Below the pieces are notes generated by a model. It was not told the DNA's origin. It saw only the letters and a list, made by a program, of their open reading frames with translations, and ran no database searches. Of a stretch of DNA of 45,076 nt, positions 1 through 9,581 are shown one piece after another. Every line of letters begins with the position of its first letter. The stretch's first letter is position 1. The DNA comes from an uncultured Thermogutta sp. GTDB taxonomy: Bacteria > Planctomycetota > Planctomycetia > Pirellulales > Thermoguttaceae. The position numbers and the translations under genes are program-made. Location: the NCBI GenBank assembly GCA_937128505.1, contig CAKZMM010000024.1:1-45076 (forward strand), written 5' to 3'.

Positions 1-10
1 CTAACCTCTG

Positions 11-106
11 TGTGCCAAATCATTTATCCTAACCTCTGTGTGCCAAAATCATTTATCTTTTTTGTGCTAATGTCGTTTACCTTTTTAATGTTAATGTCGT
101 CTATCC
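11..106. repeat. Four degenerate direct repeats, transposon-end-like
   Basis: Four copies of a unit close to TGTGCTAATGTCGTTTACC lie at 11-28, 39-57, 63-81 and 89-106, spaced 24-28 bases apart. The first two are nearly identical and share the preceding CTAACCTC. Arrays of degenerate 15-20 base units at this spacing are typical of transposase-binding sites at the ends of IS21-like, Tn7-like and Tn5053-like elements; that assignment is inference. The sequence to the left of position 1 is not in the window and no transposase gene is visible, so this may be one end of an element lying outside, or a remnant. Confidence 0.55.
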
Positions 107-673
107 GATATTTGCCTTTTTGTGTCGACGGCATTTGGTCGCGCTGATAGCTCCGCAGTGGCCGGAGTGCTATGGTTTACACCAATCCAGCATACGGAGC
201 GCGCTCAAAGGGCCGCCCCAACTTCGCGACAGTCGCTAGTAAGTAAAACCTATCCTCTTCCCCCATCCCAGCGCGGGACAAAAGTACTCGCCGAGCCATC
301 CCCGCAAAAGAATGTTCAACCGGAATGAAATAATCAGTCGGTAAGGCATCTGGGCTTCAGTGGCTCAGCTAATCAAGCTCTGTCCCGGGAACCAGCGCCA
401 CACAGCCGCTGTAACCCATGGGCTTATCAAGTCTAAGGCCCTCGAGTGGAATCGCGTCCTTAAGGGTGGGAAAAAATCCCCGGTTACCAGTTTCGCGCAA
501 TTGGATAGGTGAAATATCAATAGCCGTCGCCAGGTGCTTTTGATACGCGGAGCGCTAACCACAGAGGCTCGCTCAGCGAATAACGATCAGCGAAGCGAAT
601 CACGAAAAGCGAGGAGCCGAAAAGAAACCTTCCATCGCTCAATCGAGGAGGTTCAGCGAGGGCCAAAAACGCG
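107..673. other. Spacer without a recognisable gene
   Basis: This stretch lies downstream of the minus-strand sigma factor gene. Open frames here are short and have no good ribosome binding site or recognisable motif. Around 560-630 there is a run of short AGCGAA-like iterations. No terminator with a clear stem and T-run was found. Confidence 0.5.
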
Positions 674-1573
674 TCAAATTTCGTCTTCGGAGGTCTTCGC
701 ATTGCAGATGGGGCAACGAGCAAGCCGTATGTGATAATCCACATCGATCAGTTCCGGGGACAGTGGATTATCTGCATAGGCCGCAAGGCGCTCTTCACTT
801 GGACACAAGGCACCCATTTCCTCGATGACGAAGCGCACAACTTCCACTAAACTCCAGCCGGGATGGCAGGCGTTCGATCGCCCTCGGTTCAATGTGCTTG
901 AAGGATTCGGCCGGATTTCATCACCTGTTGGTGGGGCTGCAAATACTGGCCCGGTACCCGCTCCACCGTACAGGGTGCGAAAAACCGAACGATCGACATC
1001 CTTCCTTTGGATGCGATCGAGAATCCAATCGCGGGCACGTTTCAGGTGTTGGTCCACAGAGTTGCGATTCAGCGCGAGAGCTCCGGCGATAGCCAACGGC
1101 TTTTCTCCCCGCAGCGCTCGTTCGTAGATCGTCTTGCGCAAGTGCCCGGTCGGAAGCTGCTCGCACAGGCTCACAAACTCACGTAAGATATCGCTCAGGA
1201 GCAATCCTTGGCGCAAGCGGCGCTCGCTTTCCAACACTTTTCGATCTGGAGGGGCCGAATGCGCGGCCGGATCGATGCCTTCGAGAGGTTCCTCGGAATC
1301 CTCCCTGCCACCCAACTCCTGAAATCTGATCATTTCGTGTTGTCGCAGCAAATCTTTGGCGCGCCAATCACACCGCTGCCTTCACCAGCTAAAAGGATCC
1401 GTATGAAGCTCGAGGCCCTTTTTCAGCATTTCAACCAGCTCGGCGAAAACCATTTGGATGACATCATCTGTTTGCCTATTTCCTTCTAAGGTGGGATAAG
1501 TCTTGGCGAGGTACCGCCTCAGTCGCTCCCCGTAACGCTCGTACATACCCGAGGCAAACTCATGGGGTTGCAT
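674..1573 (-). pseudogene. ECF-like sigma factor with C-terminal zinc-finger-like tail, interrupted by in-frame TGA
   Basis: The reading frame runs from ATG at 1573 (AGGAG nine bases upstream) to a TGA at 674-676, but codon 64 is also TGA (1382-1384). Before it lies sigma region 2, with the core DDVIQMVFAEL and ending HTDPFSW. After it, in the same frame, come the rest of region 2 (RQRCDWRAKDLLRQ) and region 4, with the helix-turn-helix stretch ERALRGEKPLAIAGALALN. The unbroken frame on both sides points to a nonsense change, for example Leu to stop, rather than a frameshift. The last 50 residues (CPSEERLAAYADN...HIRLARCPIC) resemble the zinc-binding fold of anti-sigma factors, though His-x5-Cys-x2-Cys is wider than the usual His-x3-Cys-x2-Cys. 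It is the last gene of a four-gene minus-strand run, 42 bases after the FHA gene. Readthrough, or a functional second half, cannot be excluded. Confidence 0.75.
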
Positions 1574-1615
1574 GAAGCGAAACTCCTGAACGAGTTTTTG
1601 CCCGCCCCGGATGGC

Positions 1616-2938
1616 CTACACTATTTCCAGATTTATCGTAAGGAAATCATTTGGCGCGGAGTGCATGAACATTCGACCTAACCGCTCCGCCTCGCTGAGT
1701 CGGGACTCGATCACTACGCGGCAAGGAAAGGTGATTTGCTGCCCTTCGAGAGGCAAGGGAACGCCCTCGGGTGATTCCAGCCGGCAGTAGCCTTCGACTG
1801 CTTCGTAACCGATGCCATTATCCAAACGGGAAAAGCGAAGCAAACGGCAAGGTAAATCTGGTAGAACAAAATGCGCCGGCGCGCTGGGGGAGACCCGGAG
1901 ATCATCCGCCATTAAGATCACGCAGCGTTGGGTGCCGCTCGATGTTAACGCCAGTCCTAGATTCCCACTATGAGCATGAAGAAGGGCGGTACCTGAGCCC
2001 GCAATCGGTTGACAAAATCGCCACCCACGCCCGCCCGGCGCAAATTCAATCTCCGAAGGATCCGTCAGAATTACGGGGCCGCTGATCAACGAGCCGTTTA
2101 CTCTCACAAAGCAAGTTTCGCCCCTGTTATTGCGTAGCGGGGCAAGCTGCCACCCCCCTTTTGTACGAATGAAGAGGGCGTGCCGGCTGTGAACACGACC
2201 ATACACCGGCAGCAGAACCCGCGAATCGCACCCCACGGGGATTTCATCCGCGGTAATCACTACCGCCCATTGCCCTAAAGGCCATCGCACGCCGTGGGAA
2301 GTAGGCGGACGAGCCCCACTTTCTGAAGGGTACGCGGAAAAGGGCTTCGGGGCCCTACGGCCTAACTCTTCTTGAAGCGCTTTGACTTCCGGATCATCCG
2401 GCAGGATGCTTCGCGCTCGCCGATACGCTTCATATGCCGCCGAGTACTTTTGCTCTTCCAAATACCGCCGACAATCGGCGACATACTGCTCAAAACGCTC
2501 CAACTGTTTTTCCCATACTTCACAGCGGTGCTTAGCTTGGATGCTTCTTAGGTTTTCGGCTAATCGTAACGCCGTCCGAAGATGGCCGTGGTGTGCCAGC
2601 TGCTCCGCTTGCGCCAATTGCTGACGACTCCAATCGGCGCGGGCCTTTTCCGCCTCATATGCAGCCAAGATTTCGTCCCGCAAAGCGAGCTCGCCGCCTT
2701 GGAGGGCCGCACATTTCTCCGCCAGAAGGATGTACTCCCGAGCAGTTTTCAAATGGCCCTTTTCCCAAAACTGATGGGCTTTTTCCACAAGAAGGGTACG
2801 GACTTCTAGCAGGAGACGCCGTACGCTCCGGTGCTGCCGGTGCGGAGAATTCAGGAGAAGCTGTGCCGCTTCTTCAGCCTGCCCGCGCTTGATGCAATCG
2901 CGCGCAGCTATGCATTCGTGAGGGTCCAAAAGTCCCAT
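1616..2938 (-). CDS. Helical-repeat protein with FHA-like domain
   Basis: This is a 440-residue soluble protein. The ATG at 2938 was chosen because GAGGT lies about seven bases upstream; a longer open frame to 3004 lacks such a site. Residues 1 to about 200 are helical and TPR-like, rich in Ala, Glu, Arg and Leu. Residues 220-310 resemble an FHA domain: strand-rich, with RVHSRHALF followed by a tryptophan strand and then FVRVNGSLISGPVILTDPSEIEF, which fits the G-R-H-N-G order of FHA phosphothreonine readers. The remaining 130 residues look beta-rich and were not recognised. FHA proteins usually read Ser/Thr kinase signals, but no kinase is in the window. It sits between two membrane proteins and a sigma factor gene, so an adaptor role from envelope to transcription is inferred. 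The FHA call rests on pattern only. Confidence 0.65.
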   Translation of the reverse strand: MGLLDPHECIAARDCIKRGQAEEAAQLLLNSPHRQHRSVRRLLLEVRTLLVEKAHQFWEKGHLKTAREYILLAEKCAALQGGELALRDEILAAYEAEKARADWSRQQLAQAEQLAHHGHLRTALRLAENLRSIQAKHRCEVWEKQLERFEQYVADCRRYLEEQKYSAAYEAYRRARSILPDDPEVKALQEELGRRAPKPFSAYPSESGARPPTSHGVRWPLGQWAVVITADEIPVGCDSRVLLPVYGRVHSRHALFIRTKGGWQLAPLRNNRGETCFVRVNGSLISGPVILTDPSEIEFAPGGRGWRFCQPIAGSGTALLHAHSGNLGLALTSSGTQRCVILMADDLRVSPSAPAHFVLPDLPCRLLRFSRLDNGIGYEAVEGYCRLESPEGVPLPLEGQQITFPCRVVIESRLSEAERLGRMFMHSAPNDFLTINLEIV

Positions 2939-3074
2939 GGTAGACACCTCAAAAACCCTCGGAAGATGCACTTTAGTTCGGATGAGGTATACATCAGGCA
3001 GCAACGCTTCCAGGAGGCGTGATCGCTTGACTTTTTAGACAGACTAGTGACGATTGAGGCCCTCTTTTTTCATT

Positions 3075-3659
3075 CTAATATCGATTCTCCAGAAGCTGCC
3101 ACCAAGCAGCGACGGTGCCACCAATGGCTAATGCCAAACAGACTAGTACAATGGGGATTCTCCGATATCCGAGTGTCGCGCGATCGAGCAGCACCATCGC
3201 CCCAAAGGCCACAAGCCAGCCGACGACCGTGCCCCCTGCCACAATAAACCACCAAGAAATCCATTCCTGATGCATATCCTCCACTCGATCGAGCCATTCG
3301 GGCACAATTTGCGGGGGGATCCGCAATTCGTACCACGCTTCTACCACTATCCCGTAGTCTTTCGTCTGCACTTTAAATCGCGGGCCAGCGGTGACCCCCG
3401 GCTGAGCTTGCAACCAGTAGTATTCCCGCGATAGCGACCGCTTGGTAAGTGTGAGGTCACTCCGCTCCTTAATAAACCGGGCAAGCTCATCAAGCAAGGC
3501 CTGTTCGGCCGTTCGCTCAGCCTCCTGCCGAACGAGCGATTCCTCTTCACCCACGCAACGGCCGGAGTAACCCACCAGCCGATTTCCTCCCTCTTGTGGG
3601 CCAATGCCCAGCGGCAGCAAACACGCGAGCCCGATCGCGTAACTCAGCAGGGGATTCAC
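3075..3659 (-). CDS. Membrane protein with signal peptide and two C-terminal membrane segments
   Basis: This 194-residue protein belongs to no family I recognise. The GTG at 3659 is preferred because AAGGAG lies seven bases upstream; further-upstream starts lack a site. It opens with a hydrophobic signal-like stretch (LLSYAIGLACLLPLGIG). An exported region of about 110 residues follows, with a helical part (VRQEAERTAEQALLDELARF) and a strand-rich part ending ELRIPPQIVPEW. Two membrane segments lie near the C terminus (WWFIVAGGTVVGWLVAFGAM and PIVLVCLALAIGGTVAAWW) with a short basic loop between them. It starts 49 bases after the coiled-coil gene and stops 136 bases before the FHA gene, consistent with one operon. 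Confidence 0.7.
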   Translation of the reverse strand: MNPLLSYAIGLACLLPLGIGPQEGGNRLVGYSGRCVGEEESLVRQEAERTAEQALLDELARFIKERSDLTLTKRSLSREYYWLQAQPGVTAGPRFKVQTKDYGIVVEAWYELRIPPQIVPEWLDRVEDMHQEWISWWFIVAGGTVVGWLVAFGAMVLLDRATLGYRRIPIVLVCLALAIGGTVAAWWQLLENRY

Positions 3660-3708
3660 CGCTAAGCTCCTTCCCGAGGAAAGCCCTAATCGAGTGCGGG
3701 CAGTTTGT

Positions 3709-4485
3709 CTACGGGTTCCCGGCACCGAATAGCTCGTCGAACTTTTCCACAGCTGACCGGGTATCTACGTCCACCGGAATCTCGCCCGGTTTTTCTTCCT
3801 CGAGTGTCCGCGCCAAGACCTTAATCCGCCGCTCCACGTTTTCGGCCAACTGCTGCATAGACGCCATCTTCGAGTCGTCGATCTTCACCGAACCAATCGC
3901 TTGCTGGGAGCGCAATAGCTCTAGTTGCGATTGGAGGCTTTCGGCTTTAGCAACGAGCATCTCCCGCTGATGCCGGAATTCATTAAGCTTCTGTTTGGCA
4001 CTATCTAATCGCTCCTTGTGCTGCTTCAATAGTTCCTCCTTTGCTTTTTGCTCCGCGTCCCCCAATTTGAATCGTTCGAGCCGCTGACCGAGGTCCCGGT
4101 CCAATTCCTGCCGCGTATACTGACGACCACCAATTTCGTAAGTTTCACGCTCCTCAGCTAAAATGCCACGGAGCTTTTTCATTTCCGCAAGAGACTTCTC
4201 CTGAGCTTCCCGCAGGGCTGCAAGATTCTTTTCTTGATACTCCACATCGACCTCTAACTGGGCGACTTGCCGCTGCGCAGCGCGGATGGCCGGATCCAAC
4301 TCCTCAATGGATGCGTAGAGGTTTTTCAGATCCACCTCAAGGGGGACAAGGTCCTGAACGGCTTCTCTTACTACCCTCCGGCCCCCCTGCAAAATGCCGA
4401 CCGTTGTTTGGATGCCCAATACTCCCACAATTAGTGCGCCAACCCCACCGATAACCCACCATTTCTTTAGAAGAGCCCCTAACAT
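3709..4485 (-). CDS. Membrane-anchored coiled-coil protein
   Basis: This 258-residue protein has an N-terminal anchor (WWVIGGVGALIVGVLGIQTTVG) followed by about 180 residues of heptad-rich, Glu/Lys/Gln/Leu-rich coiled coil interrupted near residue 115 by YEIGGRQYTRQEL. The C-terminal tail is short and acidic and ends DELFGAGNP. ATG at 4485 has AAAGGAGG six bases upstream, one of the best sites in the window. The overall plan recalls PspA-like or other envelope-associated coiled-coil proteins, but I see no family-defining motif and do not assign one. It is the first gene of the minus-strand run that continues through the membrane protein and FHA genes to the sigma factor, so it may be the envelope-facing part of that cassette. 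Confidence 0.75.
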   Translation of the reverse strand: MLGALLKKWWVIGGVGALIVGVLGIQTTVGILQGGRRVVREAVQDLVPLEVDLKNLYASIEELDPAIRAAQRQVAQLEVDVEYQEKNLAALREAQEKSLAEMKKLRGILAEERETYEIGGRQYTRQELDRDLGQRLERFKLGDAEQKAKEELLKQHKERLDSAKQKLNEFRHQREMLVAKAESLQSQLELLRSQQAIGSVKIDDSKMASMQQLAENVERRIKVLARTLEEEKPGEIPVDVDTRSAVEKFDELFGAGNP

Positions 4486-5587
4486 GTTTAAGCCTCCTTT
4501 TAACTAAAAAAGTTACCCTGACGATCGTTACCCTTGCGATTAATTTCCAGCGGACCTCACGCCGGAACCGTTACTCTAACTGTAAAACGGAAAAGGGGAG
4601 AATCCTTTGACAAGACTTTCGAAAAAAATGGCGAATCATGCGAATACCCCGACATATCTTGTGAGCATTCGATCAGACACAACTACATTTTGTGTTCCTC
4701 GGAACTGCTCTCTTGAATCTAGAAAGCGGCTTTCTGCCCAAATGTCGTCCGGCACGCATTTAGAAGGCAGACATGTGCCCGGTCGGGGAGATCACAGCGG
4801 TAAGAAACGTAGAGCAAACGCCCCTCCGCACCCCCTGAACCGAGCCCGCGGCCGGGGGAAACCGAAAAATAACTATTGGAGGGACTAGATATCAGGAGGC
4901 AGGAGCAAGACTGCGCGTATTGGGGTTCCGCCAGTGGCCGCTCGTGGATGCCTTCTGGCCAAGTTAGCTGGCCGAAATACCAAGGGAAATATTTCAGAGA
5001 ATTTCAGAGCTGAAGCGCGGCAAGTCCGATGCAGGCGGGGTCGGCGGCGCATGAAGCATCATTCCCGTTCCGGGCTCTCGCAGGGCAGAAAGCGGAGGGA
5101 GCTTAACGGACAAGCACTTGCCTCGGGTAACCCGGTGCCCTTGGCAGTGAAGCTACTATTAGATAACCTGTTTTCTAGCAGCCCGTTTTTGCATGTTGGC
5201 TTTTATCAACCTTATTGTGGCGGGTAAGCGGACGGGGGCAGCCTCAAAGTTTTTTGTTGACGGCCTTAGGCAATAAACGGCTTGCAAGCGAAAATTCTCG
5301 GTCCTTAGCCCGACCTTGCCAAAAAATTAAGCTTGCTTTCTAGGGGTGGAAACAGAAAGTTGTAAGCTCGGAGAGTAGGAGCCTGGGTTAAGAGGAGTGA
5401 TGAGCAGAAGCTTGTAAGTATTTGTGGGTCAAGAAGTTGTAACTACTAGCACGAAAAGACGCAGCAAGAAAAAAAGTTTTGGAGAGTGAAAATAACACTT
5501 TTGGAAAGTTGAGACGTAGGAAGTTTCGAACATAACTCCCAAAGAGCTGAACTTCCTTTTTGGAGAGCATGGATTAAAGAAGAAGCT
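4486..5587. other. 1.1 kb divergent spacer between the coiled-coil cassette and proS
   Basis: This spacer must hold the promoters of both divergent units. Open frames inside it are short and lack motifs. The last 250 bases before proS are A-rich. A stretch near 5340 (AGGGGTGGAAAC) superficially recalls the T-box antiterminator bulge but lacks the rest of a T-box leader. No RNase P RNA, tmRNA or SRP RNA signature was found. Confidence 0.45.
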
Positions 5588-7111
5588 ATGGCCGGCACCC
5601 AGGAACACGCGATTAGCCCGACTCGAACCGAAGATTACCCCGAATGGTATCAGCAAGTGGTCCGGGCGGCAGACCTTGCCGAAAATGCCCCGGTTCGCGG
5701 ATGTATGGTCATCAAGCCGTGGGGCTACGCCATCTGGGAGAATATCCAGCGGATTCTGGATGCGAAATTCCGCGAAACCGGTCACCGCAATGCCTACTTC
5801 CCTCTATTCATCCCGTTGAGCTTCCTGGTGAAAGAAGCCCAACACGTCGAGGGTTTTGCAAAAGAATGTGCGGTAGTCACCCACCACCGGCTTGAATCCG
5901 ATGGGCAGGGCGGCTTGCGTCCTGCGGCACCGCTGGAAGAACCCCTGGTGGTGCGCCCGACCTCCGAGACGATTATCGGCGCGATGTTCGCCAAATGGAT
6001 TCAGTCGTATCGAGACTTGCCCCTTTTAATCAACCAATGGGCAAATGTGGTCCGTTGGGAAATGCGGACCCGGCTTTTCTTGCGTACCGCCGAATTCCTA
6101 TGGCAGGAAGGGCATACCGCCCATGCCACCGCCGAAGAAGCCATGGCAGAGACCTGCCTTATCTTGGACCTGTACGCCGAGTTCGCCGAACGTTACCTGG
6201 CCATGCCTGTGATCAAAGGTGAGAAGACTGAAAGCGAGCGTTTTCCTGGCGCGGTCTCCACCTTCTCGATCGAGGCTATGATGCAGGACCGCAAGGCGCT
6301 CCAAGCGGGGACATCGCACTTTTTAGGGCAAAATTTCGCGAAGGCTTCCGAGATCAAGTTCTTGGGACCTGCTGGGCGGGAAGAGTATGTTTGGACGACT
6401 TCTTGGGGTGTTTCTACCCGGCTGATTGGCGGCTTAGTCATGACCCACGGCGATGACGACGGTTTAGCCGTGCCGCCGCGCGTGGCTCCGGCTCATGTAG
6501 TCATTCTGCCGATCATTCATAAGGAAGAGACTCGAGCCCAGGTCATGGAGTACTGCCATCGATTGCTGAAAGAGATCCAAGCCCAGCAATATGATGGTCA
6601 AGCAGTGCGGGCCGAGCTGGATGCGCGCGATATCCGCGGTGGTGATAAGGTCTGGGAATGGATTAAAAAAGGCGTCCCGTTTCGCCTGGAGGTCGGCCCC
6701 CGAGACGTGGCACAGGACGCTGTTTTCGCGGGCCGCCGAGACAAAGGCCCGCGGGAACGGGAATCGATCCCTCGGGCAGAATTTGTCGCCCGACTACCTC
6801 AGCTTCTTGACGAGATTCAAGACAACTTGTTAGCTCGTGCAAAAGCGTTTCGCGAAGCCCATACGGTTGAAATCGATTCAAAAGATGACTTCTACAGCTT
6901 CTTCACACCGAAGAATCCCGAAGAACCCGAGATTCATGGTGGCTTCGCGTTATGCCATTGGTGTGGGGATCCTGTAGTCGAGAACCAACTAAAAGAAGAC
7001 TTGCAAGTCTCGATCCGCTGCATTCCGCTCGACGGATCCACTGAGCCGGGAACTTGCCCGTTCACCGGCCGGCCAAGCCCACGCCGTGTTCTCTTTGCCA
7101 AAGCTTATTAA
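5588..7111 (+). CDS. proS: Prolyl-tRNA synthetase, archaeal/eukaryotic-type
   Basis: It charges tRNA-Pro with proline in the cytoplasm. At 507 residues it has the length and layout of the archaeal/eukaryotic (ProS type 3) form, without the editing insert of the E. coli type. Class II motifs are clear: RPTSETII, the motif 2 region with FLWQEGHTAHAT, and motif 3 GVSTRLIGGLVMTHGDDDG followed by an anticodon-binding domain (AHVVILPI...). The C-terminal extension ends in the family's tyrosine (LFAKAY). It contains a zinc-site-like set, CHWC near residue 458 with two later cysteines (IRCIPL and GTCPF). ATG at 5588 matches the family N terminus; its ribosome binding site is weak (AAAGAAG). It stands alone after a 1.1 kb spacer. 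Confidence 0.95.
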   Translation: MAGTQEHAISPTRTEDYPEWYQQVVRAADLAENAPVRGCMVIKPWGYAIWENIQRILDAKFRETGHRNAYFPLFIPLSFLVKEAQHVEGFAKECAVVTHHRLESDGQGGLRPAAPLEEPLVVRPTSETIIGAMFAKWIQSYRDLPLLINQWANVVRWEMRTRLFLRTAEFLWQEGHTAHATAEEAMAETCLILDLYAEFAERYLAMPVIKGEKTESERFPGAVSTFSIEAMMQDRKALQAGTSHFLGQNFAKASEIKFLGPAGREEYVWTTSWGVSTRLIGGLVMTHGDDDGLAVPPRVAPAHVVILPIIHKEETRAQVMEYCHRLLKEIQAQQYDGQAVRAELDARDIRGGDKVWEWIKKGVPFRLEVGPRDVAQDAVFAGRRDKGPRERESIPRAEFVARLPQLLDEIQDNLLARAKAFREAHTVEIDSKDDFYSFFTPKNPEEPEIHGGFALCHWCGDPVVENQLKEDLQVSIRCIPLDGSTEPGTCPFTGRPSPRRVLFAKAY

Positions 7112-7786
7112 ATGAGGATCCGCTTTTTGTAGTCGATGAGGTATTCTCCCCGCGGTCACATATCCTCCCCGAAGTAAGGACCTTCAAGTTTGATGGGTAA
7201 AACGGGCAGGTGAACCCGCGTCGAGCCCCTCACACGTGCTGGAAGGCATTTTCAACCCGTTTGACGAATCTTGATCTGATCGTTGATCTACCGCCACGGA
7301 AAGATCAAAAACCGGTGGTACGCGTGGCTCTTGCTGCGCAGAGCGTCTGAAAACTTCCGAATCCGGCGCAGATCGGCAATCTTTTCCAAGGACAGTAACC
7401 TCTTTTTGCCTTCTTCAGCTAATTGATTTTGCCGCACCGTTGTCCGCGCTTTCTTCGCGCCATGCGATCATACCCGGAGCAACTCCCGCGGCATCACGAT
7501 ATTAACCGCAGATTTCTGCAATCGCCCCCTCCCGAAACGTCAGTCTCTATAGTAACCACTCTTTGAAGATTACCTTTTCTGGAGGCACGGATCCCGGGGC
7601 AGAAGCACAACGAGAAAGCATCCCACGACGAATCGCAAACGCCAACGTTAGCCCACGAACGCTTACACCAGAGCCTCCTAGGCTGATTGTTTCGAGCCTG
7701 TCGGGCGATTAGGCTTTAAATGCAAAAAGTACAGTTCGACGATAGTGCTATCTGAAGCTGGAGAGAAAGAAGCAAGGAGAGAACTT
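7112..7786. other. Spacer between proS and the sulfatase gene
   Basis: I see no recognisable gene, RNA gene or clear terminator in these 675 bases. Only AAGGAG at about 7774-7779, which serves the sulfatase start, could be assigned. Confidence 0.4.
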
Positions 7787-9376
7787 ATGCTTCGGATGTT
7801 CTGCCGAAACAAATTTGCTGTGATTTGTCGGCCCGTCACTGTGCAGAACGGCACTAGCCCCATGAGAGCTTCGATTCCGCTTTTGTTTTTCGCCCTTTGT
7901 GGGGTTTTCATGGGGAAATCGGTGTTTCTACCCGAAATCTGTGCTGTGGAAACTCGCCCGCCGAATCTTGTCATCATCTTCATCGATGATCTCGGCTACG
8001 CTGATATCGGGCCTTTTGGGGGGGAAGTTTATCCTACCCCGCATTTGGACCGAATGGCGCAGGAGGGGCGCATTTTCACGGACTTCTATGTTTCTCAAGC
8101 AGTATGTTCGGCGTCGCGGGCGAGCTTGATGACCGGCTGCTACAACGTGCGGGTGGGGATCTTTGGCGCGCTGAGCCATGCTGCTAATCACGGGATACAC
8201 CCCGACGAGGTGACCTTGGCGGAGCTCGTCAAGCAAAAGGGTTATGCCACGGCGTGTTTCGGGAAGTGGCATCTCGGACATCACCCAAAGTTCTTGCCCA
8301 CCAACAACGGTTTCGACGAGTACTTCGGCTTACCATACTCGAACGATATGTGGCCGTTTCATCCGACAGCCGGCAAGAATTTTCCCGACCTCCCCTTGTT
8401 GGAGGGCGAACGCATCGTCGATCCGCAAGTAACTGCCGAGGATCAGGCCCTCCTAACCACTTGGTACACCGAACGAGCCGTGGCTTTCATTGAGAAAAAC
8501 AAGGACCGCCCATTTTTCATCTATTTACCGCATACCATGGTGCATGTGCCGCTATTTGTGTCGGAGCACTTCCGGGGCAAAAGTGCTCGAGGACTTTTCG
8601 GTGATGTGTTAATGGAAATCGATTGGTCGGTCGGCCAGATCCTGGACACCATTCGTAAGCACGGGCTGGAAAAAGAGTCGTGGGTGATTTTCAGTTCGGA
8701 TAATGGCCCGTGGCTTTCATACGGGGATCACGCGGGCTCCGCCAAACCACTTCGGGAAGGAAAAGGGACGATGTTCGACGGTGGTTGCCGTGTACCCACT
8801 GTGATGTGGTGGCCCGGGACGATCCCCGCCGGCAGCGTTTGCCGCGAGCCGGCGATGACCATCGATATCTTGCCCACGGTTGCCGAGGTAATTGGGGCGG
8901 AACTACCGGCACACAAAATCGATGGCAAAAGCATTTGGCCCTTGGTGGTCGGAAAGCCCGGAGCGAAATGTCCGCACGAGGCACTTTTCTTTTATTGGCA
9001 GCGGGAACTCCAAGCCGTGCGTATGGGTCCGTGGAAACTCCATTTCCCCCACACCTACATAACACTGGGCGGACGCCCCGGGGGGACCGGGGGCAAACCG
9101 GCCGAGTATGAGCAGGCGAAGATTGATTTGGCACTTTTCAACTTAGAGCAAGATCCCGGGGAAACGACCGACGTGGCCGCTCAATACCCGGAAATAGTGG
9201 AAAAAATCAAGCACTTGGCCGACCAAATTCGTGCGGAGTTGGGGGACTCAGCCACCGATCAGAAGCCGACCCAAGCTCGTGAGCCGGGGCGACTTCAACC
9301 GGGAGATCTCCGCTTCGACTGGCAACCCGGTGAACCTCTGAAGACCGAACCGATCGTGGTTCCTGAAAAAGAATAA
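7787..9376 (+). CDS. Secreted arylsulfatase-type sulfatase (Cys-type)
   Basis: It hydrolyses sulfate esters, probably on sulfated polysaccharides, outside the cytoplasm. The protein has 529 residues. Cys107 in [11 protein letters not shown] is the formylglycine precursor of Cys-type sulfatases, and the second signature is [13 protein letters not shown]. Metal and phosphate-site residues are present in [11 protein letters not shown] and FSSDNGPW. The ATG at 7787 has AAGGAG seven bases upstream. A hydrophobic export signal ([20 protein letters not shown]) begins about 27 residues in, which is long, so the ATG at 7862 is an alternative start, though without a good site. Closest in plan to the arylsulfatase A / GalNAc-6-sulfatase group; the substrate cannot be told. 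No maturase or polysaccharide gene lies beside it. Confidence 0.92.
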   Translation: MLRMFCRNKFAVICRPVTVQNGTSPMRASIPLLFFALCGVFMGKSVFLPEICAVETRPPNLVIIFIDDLGYADIGPFGGEVYPTPHLDRMAQEGRIFTDFYVSQAVCSASRASLMTGCYNVRVGIFGALSHAANHGIHPDEVTLAELVKQKGYATACFGKWHLGHHPKFLPTNNGFDEYFGLPYSNDMWPFHPTAGKNFPDLPLLEGERIVDPQVTAEDQALLTTWYTERAVAFIEKNKDRPFFIYLPHTMVHVPLFVSEHFRGKSARGLFGDVLMEIDWSVGQILDTIRKHGLEKESWVIFSSDNGPWLSYGDHAGSAKPLREGKGTMFDGGCRVPTVMWWPGTIPAGSVCREPAMTIDILPTVAEVIGAELPAHKIDGKSIWPLVVGKPGAKCPHEALFFYWQRELQAVRMGPWKLHFPHTYITLGGRPGGTGGKPAEYEQAKIDLALFNLEQDPGETTDVAAQYPEIVEKIKHLADQIRAELGDSATDQKPTQAREPGRLQPGDLRFDWQPGEPLKTEPIVVPEKE

Positions 9377-9471
9377 CCTTCGTTTTCGGCCGTTTGAGCC
9401 ACTTTGGAAAGCGAGTTTTCGCCTTGGTTTTCCTAAAGCGCCGGAAATTCGCATATTCACACCAAGGTTTG

Positions 9472-9528
9472 GGGGATAAATCTCGCGAGAGCTTTCCCAA
9501 GCGATTTCTACGCGAGGGATTTATCCCC
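9472..9528. repeat. Spaced inverted repeat, 11-base arms
   Basis: GGGGATAAATC at 9472-9482 is the exact reverse complement of GATTTATCCCC at 9518-9528, with a 35-base spacer that itself contains CTCGCGAG. It lies about 95 bases after the sulfatase stop codon. It could be a transcript-end structure or part of an element end; there is no T-run after it. Confidence 0.6.
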
Positions 9529-9581
9529 GATTCGTGAGCGGTCTGCATTCCCCTCCACTTACTGCGAGAACCACATCGATA

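Noticed and set aside
4617-4650. TTGACA at about 4617 as a promoter
   Set aside because: It points to the plus strand with no gene for almost 1 kb and has no good -10 at 16-18 bases.
5335-5587. T-box leader before proS
   Set aside because: Only AGGGGTGGAAAC resembles the antiterminator; there is no specifier stem, terminator or complete consensus.
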